DNA from: Gammaproteobacteria bacterium
Lineage (GTDB): Bacteria > Pseudomonadota > Gammaproteobacteria > Ga0077536
DNA: 64,000 nt
Direction: 5' to 3'
Assembly (NCBI GenBank): GCA_020849475.1
Contig: JADLGE010000009.1
Location: 170,281-234,280, forward strand
In this document: positions 16,919 to 25,705 of the stretch, in pieces
Position numbering within the stretch: position 1 is the stretch's first letter
How the letters are laid out: each line of letters begins with the position of its first letter
Program-made: the position numbers and the translations under genes
Notes under the pieces: model-generated
Told to the model about the DNA's origin: nothing
What the model saw: the letters and a program-made list of their open reading frames with translations, nothing else
Databases searched by the model: none

Positions 16919-18529
16919 ATGAGTTCGACGCCGGACCTTCTCATTCTCGCCAACCTGATTGCGGCGCGTCGCGCCAGCCATCCCACGCTCGATGTGCTGA
17001 CCTTCGTCGACATCGGGCCGAAAGGTGAATACCTTGATGAAGTGCGTACCTATGACGACCTGTGGGCCAACGGCCAGCGCGTCGCCGCCACGCTCGATGA
17101 CGAAGGCATGGCCGAGGGCGACGCGTTCGCCATCGTTGCGCAGAATCATCCGGAGTTTGTCGACACCATGGTTGGCTCGTCGATAGCAGGCACGGTGTTC
17201 GTGCCCATCGACCCGCGTACCAAGGGCAAGAAGCTTGCGTACATGCTCGACTTCGCTGGATGTCGTGGCGTGGTGATCGGTGACTACGCCGCCGCCAATC
17301 TGCTCGACATCCTCGATGATTGCCCCAAGCTCGAATGGGTGTGGGTGATCTCGACCCAGGGCGCGACGCTGCCGGCGAGCTTCGGCAAGCTGCGCGTGCG
17401 TTCGTTCTCGGAAGTGCTGGCGCGCCCGCGCGCGGCCGACATCGAAGTGCGCGTGACGGCCGCCGACAAGCCCATGCAGATGCTCTACACCTCGGGCACC
17501 ACGGGCGACCCGAAAGCCATCCTGTCGCCCTATGCGCGCTTCGGCTTCGTGGCGAGCCTGGGTGAAATGATGGGGCTGCGTGCCGGTGACCGTCCCTACA
17601 CGGGGCTCTCGCTGACCCATGCCAACGCGCAGTTGATTACGCTCGGCAACACCTTGTTCATGGGCCTGCGCGGGGTATTCAGCCGGCGCTTCACCAAGTC
17701 GCGCCTGTGGGACATCACGCGTCACTATGGCTGCACCATGTTCAACCTGCTGGGCGGCATGACGACCGCCATCTACAGCGAACCGGTCAAGCCCAACGAC
17801 GCCGACAACCCGGTGCGTTACGTACTGTCGGCCGGCATGCCCGCCAATATCTGGAACCAATTCAAGCAGCGCTTCGGCGTCGAGATTTTTGAGTTCTATG
17901 GCGCGGCCGAAGGTGGGTTGACCATGAATCCGCCGGGCGGCCCGGTGGGCAGCATCGGCAAACCGCCGGCCAGCGCCATCGGTCGCATCGTCGATGACAA
18001 CGGCCAGGACTGCGCACCCGGCGAACCGGGTGAGATTATTTTCCAGAACGCCGATGGCTCGTGCCCGGCGGTGTCCTATTTCAAGAATGCCGAAGCCTCC
18101 GCCAGCAAGACCGCCGGCGGCTGGTTGCGCATGGGGGATATCGGCTACCGGGATGCCGACGGCTGGTATTACTTCCTGTTCCGCAAGGGCGGCGGCATTC
18201 GCCACAACGGCGACTTCATCAATCCCGCTTTTGTCGAAAAGGAATTGGCCGAGCATCCGCAGATCGATGACGTGTTCGTGTACGGCGTGCCATCGAGCAA
18301 CGGTGTGCCGGGCGAAAAGGACGTGGTGGCGGCCATTGTGCCAGTGTCGCGCGCTGCGTTCGATGCGGCGGACGTGTTCCGCTGGTGCAAGGCGCGGCTC
18401 GAATCGAGCTTCGTGCCGACCTATCTGCAGGTGCTGGACGAGATCCCGAAGACCGCCTCGGAAAAACCACAGGAGCGGTTCCTGCTGGAGGCGTTCAAGG
18501 TTGGGGCGCCGAACGTTTTGACGGAGTAG
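16919..18529 (+). CDS. AMP-dependent acyl-CoA synthetase (CaiC-like)
   Basis: A 536-residue ANL-superfamily adenylate-forming ligase. The P-loop-like A3 motif is MLYTSGTTGDPKAIL, A5 is FYGAAEGG and A7 is RMGDIGYRDADGW. The hinge reads FRKGGGIRHNGDFINP, with no canonical D-R-K-K, as in carnitine/crotonobetaine-CoA ligase-like members. The catalytic Lys is probably in KTASEKPQERF. It activates a carboxylate as CoA thioester using ATP. It starts 18 bases after the thiolase-like gene and so forms an operon with it. A family A palindrome follows the stop. Confidence 0.9.
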   Translation: MSSTPDLLILANLIAARRASHPTLDVLTFVDIGPKGEYLDEVRTYDDLWANGQRVAATLDDEGMAEGDAFAIVAQNHPEFVDTMVGSSIAGTVFVPIDPRTKGKKLAYMLDFAGCRGVVIGDYAAANLLDILDDCPKLEWVWVISTQGATLPASFGKLRVRSFSEVLARPRAADIEVRVTAADKPMQMLYTSGTTGDPKAILSPYARFGFVASLGEMMGLRAGDRPYTGLSLTHANAQLITLGNTLFMGLRGVFSRRFTKSRLWDITRHYGCTMFNLLGGMTTAIYSEPVKPNDADNPVRYVLSAGMPANIWNQFKQRFGVEIFEFYGAAEGGLTMNPPGGPVGSIGKPPASAIGRIVDDNGQDCAPGEPGEIIFQNADGSCPAVSYFKNAEASASKTAGGWLRMGDIGYRDADGWYYFLFRKGGGIRHNGDFINPAFVEKELAEHPQIDDVFVYGVPSSNGVPGEKDVVAAIVPVSRAAFDAADVFRWCKARLESSFVPTYLQVLDEIPKTASEKPQERFLLEAFKVGAPNVLTE

Positions 18530-18552
18530 ATCCCGGTCGACATGAATTCATT

Positions 18553-18578
18553 GTGGGTCAGACTGAAGTCTGACCCAC
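18553..18578. repeat. Family A solo palindrome (perfect)
   Basis: A perfect 12-base inverted repeat, GTGGGTCAGACT-GA-AGTCTGACCCAC, lies in the gap between the convergent CoA ligase and nitroreductase genes. Both ends carry the outer GTGGGTC sequence. It could help end transcription from both sides, though it lacks a T-run. Confidence 0.9.
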
Positions 18579-18645
18579 GGAAAGAGCAGCGAATCTGCTT
18601 GCACCAGCGGCGGATGTTCTCCGGCCGCCGGAGCAACGCAATACA

Positions 18646-19440
18646 TCAGAACAATCCCGGCGCCTTCAGCTTCAACGCGCGCTCGAGATATTCCAGTTCC
18701 GCGGCGCGTTCCGGCAGCGGCGCGGGGCGCGTAAACATCTTGTCGCGGGTCAATTCATCCACCACCGCCTGGCTGCGCGGATAGGGATTGCCGTAGGTGT
18801 TCATCCAGAACAGGCTCTCGAAAGGCTGACGCGGGCGCTGACCGCCGGCTTCCCAATGCTCCATCGGATAGCCCACGCACTGCATGAGCAGCAGGCGGCA
18901 ATGAGACGGTACGCCGAGCACTTTGAGGATCGCATCGCCATCGGGCGTGCCGAGGAAGCAGCTGCCGAGGCCAAGCTCGTAAGCCATGAGCGTGGCTTGC
19001 GCCATGCCTTGTCCGCAGTCGATTTCGTTCAGGCCGGGCGCTTTCAGGAAATCCTTGATCTCCTTGAAGGCCGGAATGAATTTTTCTTCGAGGGTCGAAC
19101 GTTTGACGTCTTCCGGGCCAAAGCCGAGCGCGCCGACGTCCATCAACTGGCGCAGACGATTGCCTTGCTCTTCGACCTGCTCAGGGTCGCAATACCACAC
19201 GATGACGACCGGCGCGATGCGCAACTGCCAGCCGACCACCACCGCCTTCAACGCATCCAGCACTTCCTGCGGGGCGGTGTGGCGATGAATGGCGACGGCG
19301 CGCAGCGACTGCACATTGCCCCAATGGGTGGCGATGCGCGCCGCTTCGAACATCATCTGGATTTTTTCCGGTTCGACCGGCATGTAGGGCCGCAAAAAGC
19401 GGATGGAACGGCGACGGCCGATCACTTCTCTCAATTCCAT
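18646..19440 (-). CDS. Nitroreductase family protein
   Basis: A 264-residue FMN-binding nitroreductase fold. It starts MELREVIGRRRSIRFL, the typical phosphate-binding N-terminus, and has AARIATHWGNVQSLRAVAI, then QGMAQATLMAYELGLGSCFLG and GYPMEHWE near the end. GGAGG lies about 8 bases before ATG 19440, and the longer frame lacks support. Members reduce nitro groups, quinones or flavins with NAD(P)H; some act as dehalogenases or oxidases. It follows the MetX-like gene on the same strand after a 155-base gap. The reaction cannot be named. Confidence 0.85.
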   Translation of the reverse strand: MELREVIGRRRSIRFLRPYMPVEPEKIQMMFEAARIATHWGNVQSLRAVAIHRHTAPQEVLDALKAVVVGWQLRIAPVVIVWYCDPEQVEEQGNRLRQLMDVGALGFGPEDVKRSTLEEKFIPAFKEIKDFLKAPGLNEIDCGQGMAQATLMAYELGLGSCFLGTPDGDAILKVLGVPSHCRLLLMQCVGYPMEHWEAGGQRPRQPFESLFWMNTYGNPYPRSQAVVDELTRDKMFTRPAPLPERAAELEYLERALKLKAPGLF

Positions 19441-19543
19441 ACTCTTAACCTCCGTAGCGGATGAATTCTTATCGGACCAGGCGTCCTGCCAAGGCCGCGG
19501 TGCGAACCTGGTCGCGCGCAATGGCCAGCATGCGCGCACAGAT

Positions 19544-19560
19544 GGTCAAGGAGTCTGACC
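19544..19560. repeat. Possible decayed family A palindrome
   Basis: GGTCA and TGACC are spaced by seven bases, and the right half AGTCTGACC matches the right half of the family A palindromes. It lies in the 155-base gap upstream of the nitroreductase gene. It may be a remnant after an internal deletion; with so few bases, chance is possible. Confidence 0.3.
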
Positions 19561-19595
19561 TATCTCAAGATCGCGCGCAAACCTCGCCGCGCGCC

Positions 19596-20645
19596 TCACT
19601 TCAAAGCCAGCAGATCGCGCAGATTGGCGTCCAGCGCGGCGAGGAATTCGGGTTCGAAGCCGAACAGGCCCAGGTGTCCGCCGACGCTGTTCAGCACGCG
19701 CAGCTGGCTGTTCTTGATCAGTGGCTGCTCGCGTGCGCAGTCTTCGACTTTGAAGAACATGTCGGTCGAAATCGGCATGACAAAAGTGTGCGCGGTGATG
19801 CGGCCGAGCGCGGCTTCGAGCGAGCCACCGGTGATGCGCGTGACGTCGCCGTCCTGCCATTTACGCGCCATGCATAACAGGCTGTTCGGATCGAGCGGCG
19901 TGAAGAAGGGTTCCATGAACTCGCGATGGAATTGTTCACAGCTCGTGAAGTTGAATTCCCGCCAGCGCTCGGTGGCATAGAACTCAGTCGACCAACCCAT
20001 CACCGACCACAGGCGTGCATGGCGTTTGAGTCCGGCCTGCACATCGAGGTGGGAGCGGTAGCTGCCGTTGTTCCAGTGCGGGTCCGAGGTGATGGCTTCA
20101 ATCAGGCTTTCGACGAACAGGCGGTCGTGATCGGTGTTCTTCGCATAACCCGCCAGCGGCGCGGCGCGCGCCACCATGGCCGGGTAACGCACCGCCCAGT
20201 CGTAGGTTTGCTGGGCGCCCATCGAGCCGCCGAACACCAGCGCCAGTTTCTCGGTGCCGAAAATTTCGGTCACGAGCCTGTGCTGCGCGCGCACGTCGTC
20301 GCCAATCTGGATGCGCGGAAAATTCGCCATGGCCTGCGCGCCGTCGATGTTGTGCGGCGAGCTCGAAATGCCGTTGCCAATCTGGTTGACGATAATGATG
20401 CAGTAATGGGCCGGGTCGAGCGCGCGACCGGCGCCGACGAACAACTGTTCCATGACCTTGCTGGTGCCCGAATACCAGGTCGGCACCAGGATGGCGTTGT
20501 CACGCGCGGCGTTCAGTTCGCCATGTACGGCATAGGCGAGTTTGAGGTCGCGCAACACACCACCGAGTTCGAGTTCAAAGTCACCGGCGTTGAAGATCTG
20601 CCAGGGGCCGTGGGCATCCTGCGAATAATAGGGATTGTCGAGCAT
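19596..20645 (-). CDS. MetX-like alpha/beta hydrolase (homoserine O-acyltransferase family)
   Basis: A 349-residue alpha/beta hydrolase of the MetX branch. The nucleophile elbow is GGSMGAQQTYDWAVRYP, the acid is probably the Asp in PISTDMFFK, and the His lies in GGHLGLFGFEP. The N-terminal ILVPTWYSGTSK and INQIGNGISSSP blocks also match the family. True MetX has GGSMGGMQALEW and an L-homoserine pocket; the changes here and the absence of methionine genes nearby suggest a different acyl acceptor or plain hydrolysis. The start at 20645 (MLDNPYYS) is preferred, with a weak AAGAGAA upstream. It lies in one direction with methyltransferase and decarboxylase genes. Confidence 0.8.
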   Translation of the reverse strand: MLDNPYYSQDAHGPWQIFNAGDFELELGGVLRDLKLAYAVHGELNAARDNAILVPTWYSGTSKVMEQLFVGAGRALDPAHYCIIIVNQIGNGISSSPHNIDGAQAMANFPRIQIGDDVRAQHRLVTEIFGTEKLALVFGGSMGAQQTYDWAVRYPAMVARAAPLAGYAKNTDHDRLFVESLIEAITSDPHWNNGSYRSHLDVQAGLKRHARLWSVMGWSTEFYATERWREFNFTSCEQFHREFMEPFFTPLDPNSLLCMARKWQDGDVTRITGGSLEAALGRITAHTFVMPISTDMFFKVEDCAREQPLIKNSQLRVLNSVGGHLGLFGFEPEFLAALDANLRDLLALK

Positions 20646-20735
20646 GGTGTCGGTTCGTTCTCTTGGTTTTCGGAATTGTCCTGGCGCCATGCGCCGCCGC
20701 GTATGCGGCAGGCGCTCGTTACGGCGGGGCGCGCG

Positions 20736-21569
20736 TCACACGCGGCGTTGAAACAGCGCCTTGATGGTGACGGTGCGGCCTTCTTGATTGTTCTTGAGCA
20801 TGTTGTCCATTTTGAGCTCGACGTCATCGGGCACGATGACATCGATGCTGAGCGCGCGAGGATCCTGCGCGGCAAGTGCCGCGCGGCGCTTCAAACCATT
20901 GGCAATGACCGCCGCGGTGGTGTCTTCGAGGGCGACGACTTCGAGACCCGCGTGTTCGAGCAGGCGCTCCAATTCGCGACGGGTGACGAGGAAGCTCAGG
21001 TCGAGGCGTGACGCCCAGAAGGCCGGCAGGTGGATGGCGCGGCCGTCGCCCGCCAGCACGGTTTCCAGCGCGAAGTGTCCGCCGGGTCGCAGCACACGCA
21101 CGACCTCGTCGAACAACTGAGCCTTGTTCGACACGTTCATGAGCATGTTCTGCGACCACACGAGATCGAAGCTCGCGTCGCCGAACAGCAAGGTGGTGGC
21201 GCTGCCATGTTCAAAGCTGCACTGGCCGTCGAGCTTCAGACGCGTGGTCAACATGCGTGCCGCGCGGATGAATTCGTGGGTCAGGTCGACGCCCACCACC
21301 GAACAGCCGAACTCACTGGCGAGTGTGCGGGCCGGGCCGCCGATACCGCAGCCGATGTCGAGCACATGGGCGCCGGGGGCGAGGTGTGCAAAGCGCGCGA
21401 GGTCGCGCGTGGAGGCGAGTCCGCCACCATGGAATTCGTCGAAGGGCGCAAGGTCGGCGCGCGTCAGCGCGTCGATATCCTTACCGGCGCCGGCGAGCGC
21501 GCTCAATATGCGCGCGCTGACGTCAGTGCCGCCGTAATGGCGGTCGATGTCGCTGGCCAGGGAAGACAT
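20736..21569 (-). CDS. Class I SAM-dependent methyltransferase
   Basis: A 277-residue Rossmann methyltransferase. Motif I is HVLDIGCGIGGPARTLA, the adenosine acidic loop is VVGVDLTHEF, and the motif around FDLVWSQNMLMNV plus EVVRVLRPGGHFALE completes the fold. The N-terminal HYGGTDVSARILSAL region resembles small-molecule methyltransferases of the sarcosine/dimethylglycine or tocopherol-like kind. It starts 8 bases after the acetoacetate decarboxylase-like gene stop and is clearly co-transcribed with it. The methyl acceptor is not predictable. Confidence 0.87.
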   Translation of the reverse strand: MSSLASDIDRHYGGTDVSARILSALAGAGKDIDALTRADLAPFDEFHGGGLASTRDLARFAHLAPGAHVLDIGCGIGGPARTLASEFGCSVVGVDLTHEFIRAARMLTTRLKLDGQCSFEHGSATTLLFGDASFDLVWSQNMLMNVSNKAQLFDEVVRVLRPGGHFALETVLAGDGRAIHLPAFWASRLDLSFLVTRRELERLLEHAGLEVVALEDTTAAVIANGLKRRAALAAQDPRALSIDVIVPDDVELKMDNMLKNNQEGRTVTIKALFQRRV

Positions 21570-21577
21570 GACGAGGC

Positions 21578-22321
21578 CTAGGCCAGGTAGTCGTGCACCA
21601 CCACACCGTCTTCGAGCGTGAAGTCGGTGTGGTAATAAAAGCCGCCGGTCACTTCCTCTATCGGAATGTCGGCGAAGCGATCGGCCGGCGACAGACCGAA
21701 GCGCAATGTCGCCGGACCTTTGTGCACTTCGCGGATTTCGATGTTGGTGAGGGTGGTGGACGTCAACTGGAACACTTCCGGCGGTGCATCATTGCTGACC
21801 GAAGGAATGAGCTTGCGACTGACGTACTCGGCGCTGCCGGCCAGGTCGTCGGCGCTGCCGAAGGTCTTCAACTGGACGGCCGCTTCGACCAGTTGTATGC
21901 CACCGCGCTCGACCGTGCCGCGCATGATGCCGTCGCGGGTCTCCAGTGCCACGCGCCCCATCTTCTTCGGAAAGCCCCAGATCTCGCGGCCGCCGGCGGT
22001 GGCGATATCGTTGTCAAGAATAAGATACAGCCCGTAGTTGACCGGGCGACCCTTGAAGGTCGCGAGCGCCGACATGTTGATTTCGTGATAGTGGCCGAAG
22101 CCGCTGGTGAAGAACTCGCTGATGGCGACGAACATGTTGCCGGATTTGTCCGCCACCAGCGGCGCCGGCACCAGCTTGCGCAGCACCTTGGGATCGGTAC
22201 GGAAGGTGACCAGCAGTTGCTTGGTGTCGCGGTATTCGTAAGGCGGTCGGCCGTACAGTTCCGACAGTTCGGGCATGCTGTAAGGCGTGTGCGCGCCGCG
22301 CGCGCTGCGTTTGCTGGCCAT
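21578..22321 (-). CDS. Acetoacetate decarboxylase-like protein
   Basis: A 247-residue protein of the ADC superfamily. The Schiff-base lysine region is present as GGREIWGFPKKMGRV, matching the E-x-x-GFPKK signature. Other family features are LLVTFRTDPKVLRKLVP near the start and VNYGLYLILDND before the lysine. True ADC decarboxylates acetoacetate to acetone; relatives act as aldolase-dehydratases on other beta-keto acids, so exact chemistry is uncertain. It leads a set with the methyltransferase and MetX-like genes. The 280 bases upstream hold a hairpin (22404-22435) and no convincing gene. Confidence 0.85.
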   Translation of the reverse strand: MASKRSARGAHTPYSMPELSELYGRPPYEYRDTKQLLVTFRTDPKVLRKLVPAPLVADKSGNMFVAISEFFTSGFGHYHEINMSALATFKGRPVNYGLYLILDNDIATAGGREIWGFPKKMGRVALETRDGIMRGTVERGGIQLVEAAVQLKTFGSADDLAGSAEYVSRKLIPSVSNDAPPEVFQLTSTTLTNIEIREVHKGPATLRFGLSPADRFADIPIEEVTGGFYYHTDFTLEDGVVVHDYLA

Positions 22322-22403
22322 TGTCTCCCCCTGGCTGAACTTGCACCCGCCGCGAGTGGCGGGCGGCTAAGTATAGCCGCAGGGCGTCGTGCTTCGGGGA
22401 CGT

Positions 22404-22435
22404 GGCAGCGTGCTTCCTTGCACGGCCGGGCTGCC
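22404..22435 (-). terminator. Hairpin between cbpM and the acetoacetate decarboxylase-like gene
   Basis: GGCAGC (22404-22409) and GTGC (22410-22413) pair with GCAC (22420-22423) and GCTGCC (22430-22435), with one bulge. No T-run is seen. It may end transcription after cbpM or protect the next mRNA. This 280-base gap otherwise shows only C-rich sequence and short open frames without codon support. Confidence 0.35.
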
Positions 22436-22601
22436 GTGACTATCTTCAATTCTCAGGATGAGCGATGTGAGGCCGCGGCCGTGGCCCATCGCCCACTCCC
22501 TCCTGCCAGCCGCACCCCCCAAAGGCGCTGGCACTCCCTGTTCCCGCTGCCGCGTGACGCCCCCGTCGCGCAGGTAGCGGGCCTTTGTGCCCCACAGGCT
22601 T

Positions 22602-22922
22602 TCAGCGCGTGCGCCAACGCTCGCGTTGCTGGCGTCGCAGTGCCTGTAATTCATCCAGCAGCGGCAACACGAAGGCGATCGCCGCCCAATTCAGTTCGAG
22701 TTCGCGCTGCAGGCGCACGGCGTGCGCCGCACGCGCCAGGCAGGCGCCGGAAAAACGCCACTCCTGCGCGACGGCGCCTTGCGGCTCCAGCACACCCTCG
22801 CGCACCATTTCGCTGACCAGCGACTCGAGCAGTCCGCTGGCGCCACAGAATTCAGCGAGTGAGATGGCGCGTTCCTCGTCCAGCAACCAGCAGGCGGCGT
22901 GCAGTTGTTCGAGCATGCTCAT
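22602..22922 (-). CDS. cbpM: Chaperone modulator CbpM
   Basis: A 106-residue helical protein of the MerR-like CbpM family, which binds the J domain of CbpA and blocks its DnaK co-chaperone and DNA-binding activities. Visible family features are WLLDEERAISLAEFCGASGL near the N-terminus, LVSEMVREGVLEP, and a long C-terminal helix with LELNWAAIAFVLPLLDEL. The start codon overlaps the cbpA stop (ATGA at 22919-22922), giving translational coupling and a near-stoichiometric pair. Confidence 0.88.
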   Translation of the reverse strand: MSMLEQLHAACWLLDEERAISLAEFCGASGLLESLVSEMVREGVLEPQGAVAQEWRFSGACLARAAHAVRLQRELELNWAAIAFVLPLLDELQALRRQQRERWRTR

Positions 22923-23851
22923 ACCCTCAAGTCAGCGCGGGCATCGAGCGGCATGACGCGAGCCATCTCGCGGTACACCGCGCGTTGCTCTTCGTTGCGT
23001 GCCTCGGGCACCACGATGTTCAGCACCACGTATTGGTCGCCCGGCGTGCGGCCGGGCAGACCGCGACCGGCCAGGCGCAGCTTGTTGCCGGCCTGGGATC
23101 CCGGCGGGATCTGCATTTCGACTTTGCCGCCCAGGGTCGGCACCACCACCTTGGCGCCCAGTGCCGCTTCCCACGGCGTGAGCGGCAGCTGCAGGTAAAT
23201 GTCATGGCCCTCGGCATGAAAATGCGCGTGCGGCTCGAACTCGATCTCGAGAAACAGGTCGCCATTCGGTCCGCCATTGAAGCCCGGTCCGCCCTGACCG
23301 GCCAGACGGATGCGCTGGCCGGCGATGACGCCCTTGGGAATCGTGACGTTGATGGTGCGGTTCTTGTGACGCACCTCGCCGCGCCCATCCACTTCCAGCG
23401 CGGCGAACGACAGGCTGCGGGTGGCGCCGTGGTAGGAGTCGGTGAGACTCACGCTGACCCTCGAGCTGCGGTCTTGTCCGCGCATCTTGTAAGCCTCGCC
23501 GCGCGGCCCGCGCGCTGCACGCTCGCCGAAGATCGAGGAAAAGAAATCACTGAACTCGGCGCTGTCGCGAAAGCCCGCACTTTGGTAATTGAAATTGGGA
23601 TCGCCACCGGGTGGCGTGAAATCGTCGCCGTGACGCCAGTTCGGACCCAGGCGGTTGTAGGCGTCGCGCTTGTCGGCGTCCTTCAACACTTCGTAGGCTT
23701 CCTGCACGTCCTTGAAATGCGCTTCGCAGTCTTTTTCCTTGCTGACGTCGGGATGGTATTTGCGCGCGAGCTTGCGGTAGGCGCGCTTGATGTCGTCGCC
23801 GGATGCGTCGCGAGGGACGCCCAAGGTTTCGTAATAGTCTTTGAACTGCAT
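22919..23851 (-). CDS. cbpA: DnaJ-family co-chaperone CbpA
   Basis: A 310-residue class II J-protein. The J domain (about 1-70) has the HPD motif in KYHPDVSKEKD. A Gly/Phe linker follows (DFFSSIFGERAARG), then two C-terminal substrate-binding beta domains (INVTIPKGVIAGQRIRLAG; VEMQIPPGSQAGNKLRLAG). There is no zinc finger, which separates CbpA from DnaJ. The start at 23851 (MQFKDYYETLG) is the conserved one. It works with DnaK and, in E. coli, also binds curved DNA. Its partner gene cbpM overlaps the stop by four bases. Confidence 0.92.
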   Translation of the reverse strand: MQFKDYYETLGVPRDASGDDIKRAYRKLARKYHPDVSKEKDCEAHFKDVQEAYEVLKDADKRDAYNRLGPNWRHGDDFTPPGGDPNFNYQSAGFRDSAEFSDFFSSIFGERAARGPRGEAYKMRGQDRSSRVSVSLTDSYHGATRSLSFAALEVDGRGEVRHKNRTINVTIPKGVIAGQRIRLAGQGGPGFNGGPNGDLFLEIEFEPHAHFHAEGHDIYLQLPLTPWEAALGAKVVVPTLGGKVEMQIPPGSQAGNKLRLAGRGLPGRTPGDQYVVLNIVVPEARNEEQRAVYREMARVMPLDARADLRV

Positions 23852-23970
23852 GACTCGGCCCGCGGCTTGTGGTGGTCGCAAGCACGCACGCGGGCAACGC
23901 GTGCGCTATCGGACTCTATATGGGGCGAGGCGGCGCGCACTTCAATGGCGCGCGCCGCGAAAGGCGGGGA

Positions 23971-24567
23971 TCAGATACGACCGTAGGCAGCGCGCTGGGC
24001 GAGGAAGCTGCGCACGCTGCAGGCTTTCAACAGCAGGTCGTGGTAGTTGCCTTCGCGATCCTTGACGTGATCGCGCAGCAGCGCCTCGGGCTGGAAACCG
24101 AGTTCCTGGAACAGCACGCGCGCGCCTTCCTGGTCAGGCGTCATGCGCGCCAGCAGTTTCTCGATGTCGAGCGCCAGCGCGATGTTGAACGCCTCACGGG
24201 CGAGCAGCCGGCCGAGGCCGCGACCGCGGGTGCGGGTGGCGGTGGCGACACGCAGATCGGCGATGTGGCGTGTCCATTCGAGCTCATTGAGATTGATGGT
24301 CGAATAGCCACACACGCCGAGGTTGTCCTCGGCCAGCAGCGAATAGATCACGCCTTCGTTCAAATCCTTCAGCCAGCTGTCCACGCCGCTTTGACGGGTG
24401 ATGTCGCGACGCATGTACAGCGTGTCGTGGGGCGGCAGTTCGCGGGCGAATGCCATCAAGGCTTCACCGTCGGCCGCGGTCATGGTCCGTATGCGATAGT
24501 CCTGACCGCCGAGCCTGGCGGTGATGGGGTAGTGCGCAAGCGCCTTGGCGACCGCTTCCCGACTCAT
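23971..24567 (-). CDS. GNAT family N-acetyltransferase
   Basis: A 198-residue protein with the GNAT fold. The acetyl-CoA-binding loop is seen as VATATRTRGRGLGRLLAREA (R/Q-x-x-G-x-G/A type), preceded by the beta4 strand VCGYSTINL and followed by LFQELGF, the usual beta6 area. The N-terminal YRIRTMTAADGEALMAF is typical. It lies 25 bases downstream of phaC on the same strand and may be transcribed with the PHA genes, though no role there is known. The substrate cannot be inferred. Confidence 0.85.
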   Translation of the reverse strand: MSREAVAKALAHYPITARLGGQDYRIRTMTAADGEALMAFARELPPHDTLYMRRDITRQSGVDSWLKDLNEGVIYSLLAEDNLGVCGYSTINLNELEWTRHIADLRVATATRTRGRGLGRLLAREAFNIALALDIEKLLARMTPDQEGARVLFQELGFQPEALLRDHVKDREGNYHDLLLKACSVRSFLAQRAAYGRI

Positions 24568-24592
24568 CCTCTTCTCCTAACTTTAAGACCGT

Positions 24593-25687
24593 TCAGACGT
24601 CGCGCACGCTCAACCAGCGGTCGAGCTGCGGCCACAAACGGAAGACGGCGTTACCGCCGGCGACCAGGCTGACATGGCCGCCTTTCATGACGATTTCGTG
24701 TTTGTCCTGGCTGCCGACGAGCGGCAGCAGATCCTGCGAGGCGGCGGCCGGCACGATGTGATCGTGCTGGGCGGCGACGTGCAGGAACGGCACCTTGATG
24801 GCGCCGAGATCGACGCGCTCGCCGCGCAGTGTAAGCGCGTTGTGCACGAATTTGTTGCCGACGATGAAATCCTTCACCAGCGAGCGCGCCAGCTCACCCG
24901 GCACCGGCAGTTGGTCGACCGCCCAGCGATCGAAACGCAGATGCGCTTTGACGAAAGCGTCGTTCTCGACGTTGTTCAAAAGCTTCATCTGGTTGGCGCT
25001 GCGCTGCAGAGGACGCAGGGCCTGCAACGAGTTGTTGATGAAGTCGCCGGGAATGTTGCCGAGTTCGTTCACCAGGCGGTCAATATCAAAAGACTTGGCC
25101 GTCATCCAGCGTTTGTAGAGCTCCATGCCGTCGCCGTTCACGGGGGTCGTAAAACAGGCCAGGTTGCGCACCGCGCCGGTGGGGTTGAGCGCGGTGTACA
25201 TAAGACTCAGCATGCCGCCCATGCAGTAGCCGACCAGCGTGACTTCCGTCTCGCCACTGTCGCGCTGCACCGCTTCGATGCAGCCGCCGAGCAGGTCATT
25301 GACGTAGTTGTCGAGCGACAGATGGCTCTGGTCACGGCGCGGCGCCGCCCATTCGAGCATGTAGACGTCATGCCCCTGCATCACCAGGTATTCAATCAAG
25401 CTCTGACCCTTGGCCAGATCGAGGATGTAACCTTTGGCCACCGGCGACATCACGATCAGCACCGGCACGCGGTAGATTTCGTCCTGCGTCGGCAGGTAGT
25501 GATAGAGCCGCGCGGTCTCGTTGCTGTAGACCATTTCCTTGGGCGTCGGGCCGACATCGAGATCGGATTCGGTCTGGGGCAGGGGCGCGAGGCCTGGAAT
25601 ATTGCGCGCGATGGCGCGTTCCAGCGTGCGCCGTACGCTGGCTTCCAGGTCTTCGCTGGTGATTTCGGCGCGGGCAGATGCGGTCAT
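24593..25687 (-). CDS. phaC: Class III poly(R)-hydroxyalkanoate synthase subunit PhaC
   Basis: A 364-residue synthase, the short length of class III/IV enzymes. The lipase-like box is LVGYCMGGMLSL, with Cys in place of Ser as required for PHA polymerisation. The acid lies in AAQHDHIVPAAAS and the His in KGGHVSLVAG. LEWAAPRRDQSHLSLDNY and WDTL-like regions also match. It joins 3-hydroxyacyl-CoA units into storage polyester at granule surfaces. A PhaE/PhaR-like subunit gene lies 18 bases upstream, then a hydrolase and the phasin, so the set reads as one PHA operon. Confidence 0.94.
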   Translation of the reverse strand: MTASARAEITSEDLEASVRRTLERAIARNIPGLAPLPQTESDLDVGPTPKEMVYSNETARLYHYLPTQDEIYRVPVLIVMSPVAKGYILDLAKGQSLIEYLVMQGHDVYMLEWAAPRRDQSHLSLDNYVNDLLGGCIEAVQRDSGETEVTLVGYCMGGMLSLMYTALNPTGAVRNLACFTTPVNGDGMELYKRWMTAKSFDIDRLVNELGNIPGDFINNSLQALRPLQRSANQMKLLNNVENDAFVKAHLRFDRWAVDQLPVPGELARSLVKDFIVGNKFVHNALTLRGERVDLGAIKVPFLHVAAQHDHIVPAAASQDLLPLVGSQDKHEIVMKGGHVSLVAGGNAVFRLWPQLDRWLSVRDV

Positions 25688-25705
25688 GACGGTTCCAGTC
25701 GATGC

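Noticed and set aside
16781..18256. A 491-codon minus-strand frame
   Set aside because: Antisense to the CaiC-like ligase gene with intact adenylation motifs.
18553..18578. Family A palindrome considered as an ordinary intrinsic terminator only
   Set aside because: It has no T-run, and near-identical copies occur at unrelated sites including divergent promoter regions, so a repeat family is the better description.
22322..22601. Short frames between cbpM and the acetoacetate decarboxylase-like gene
   Set aside because: They have no ribosome-binding site or recognisable sequence and overlap a hairpin.
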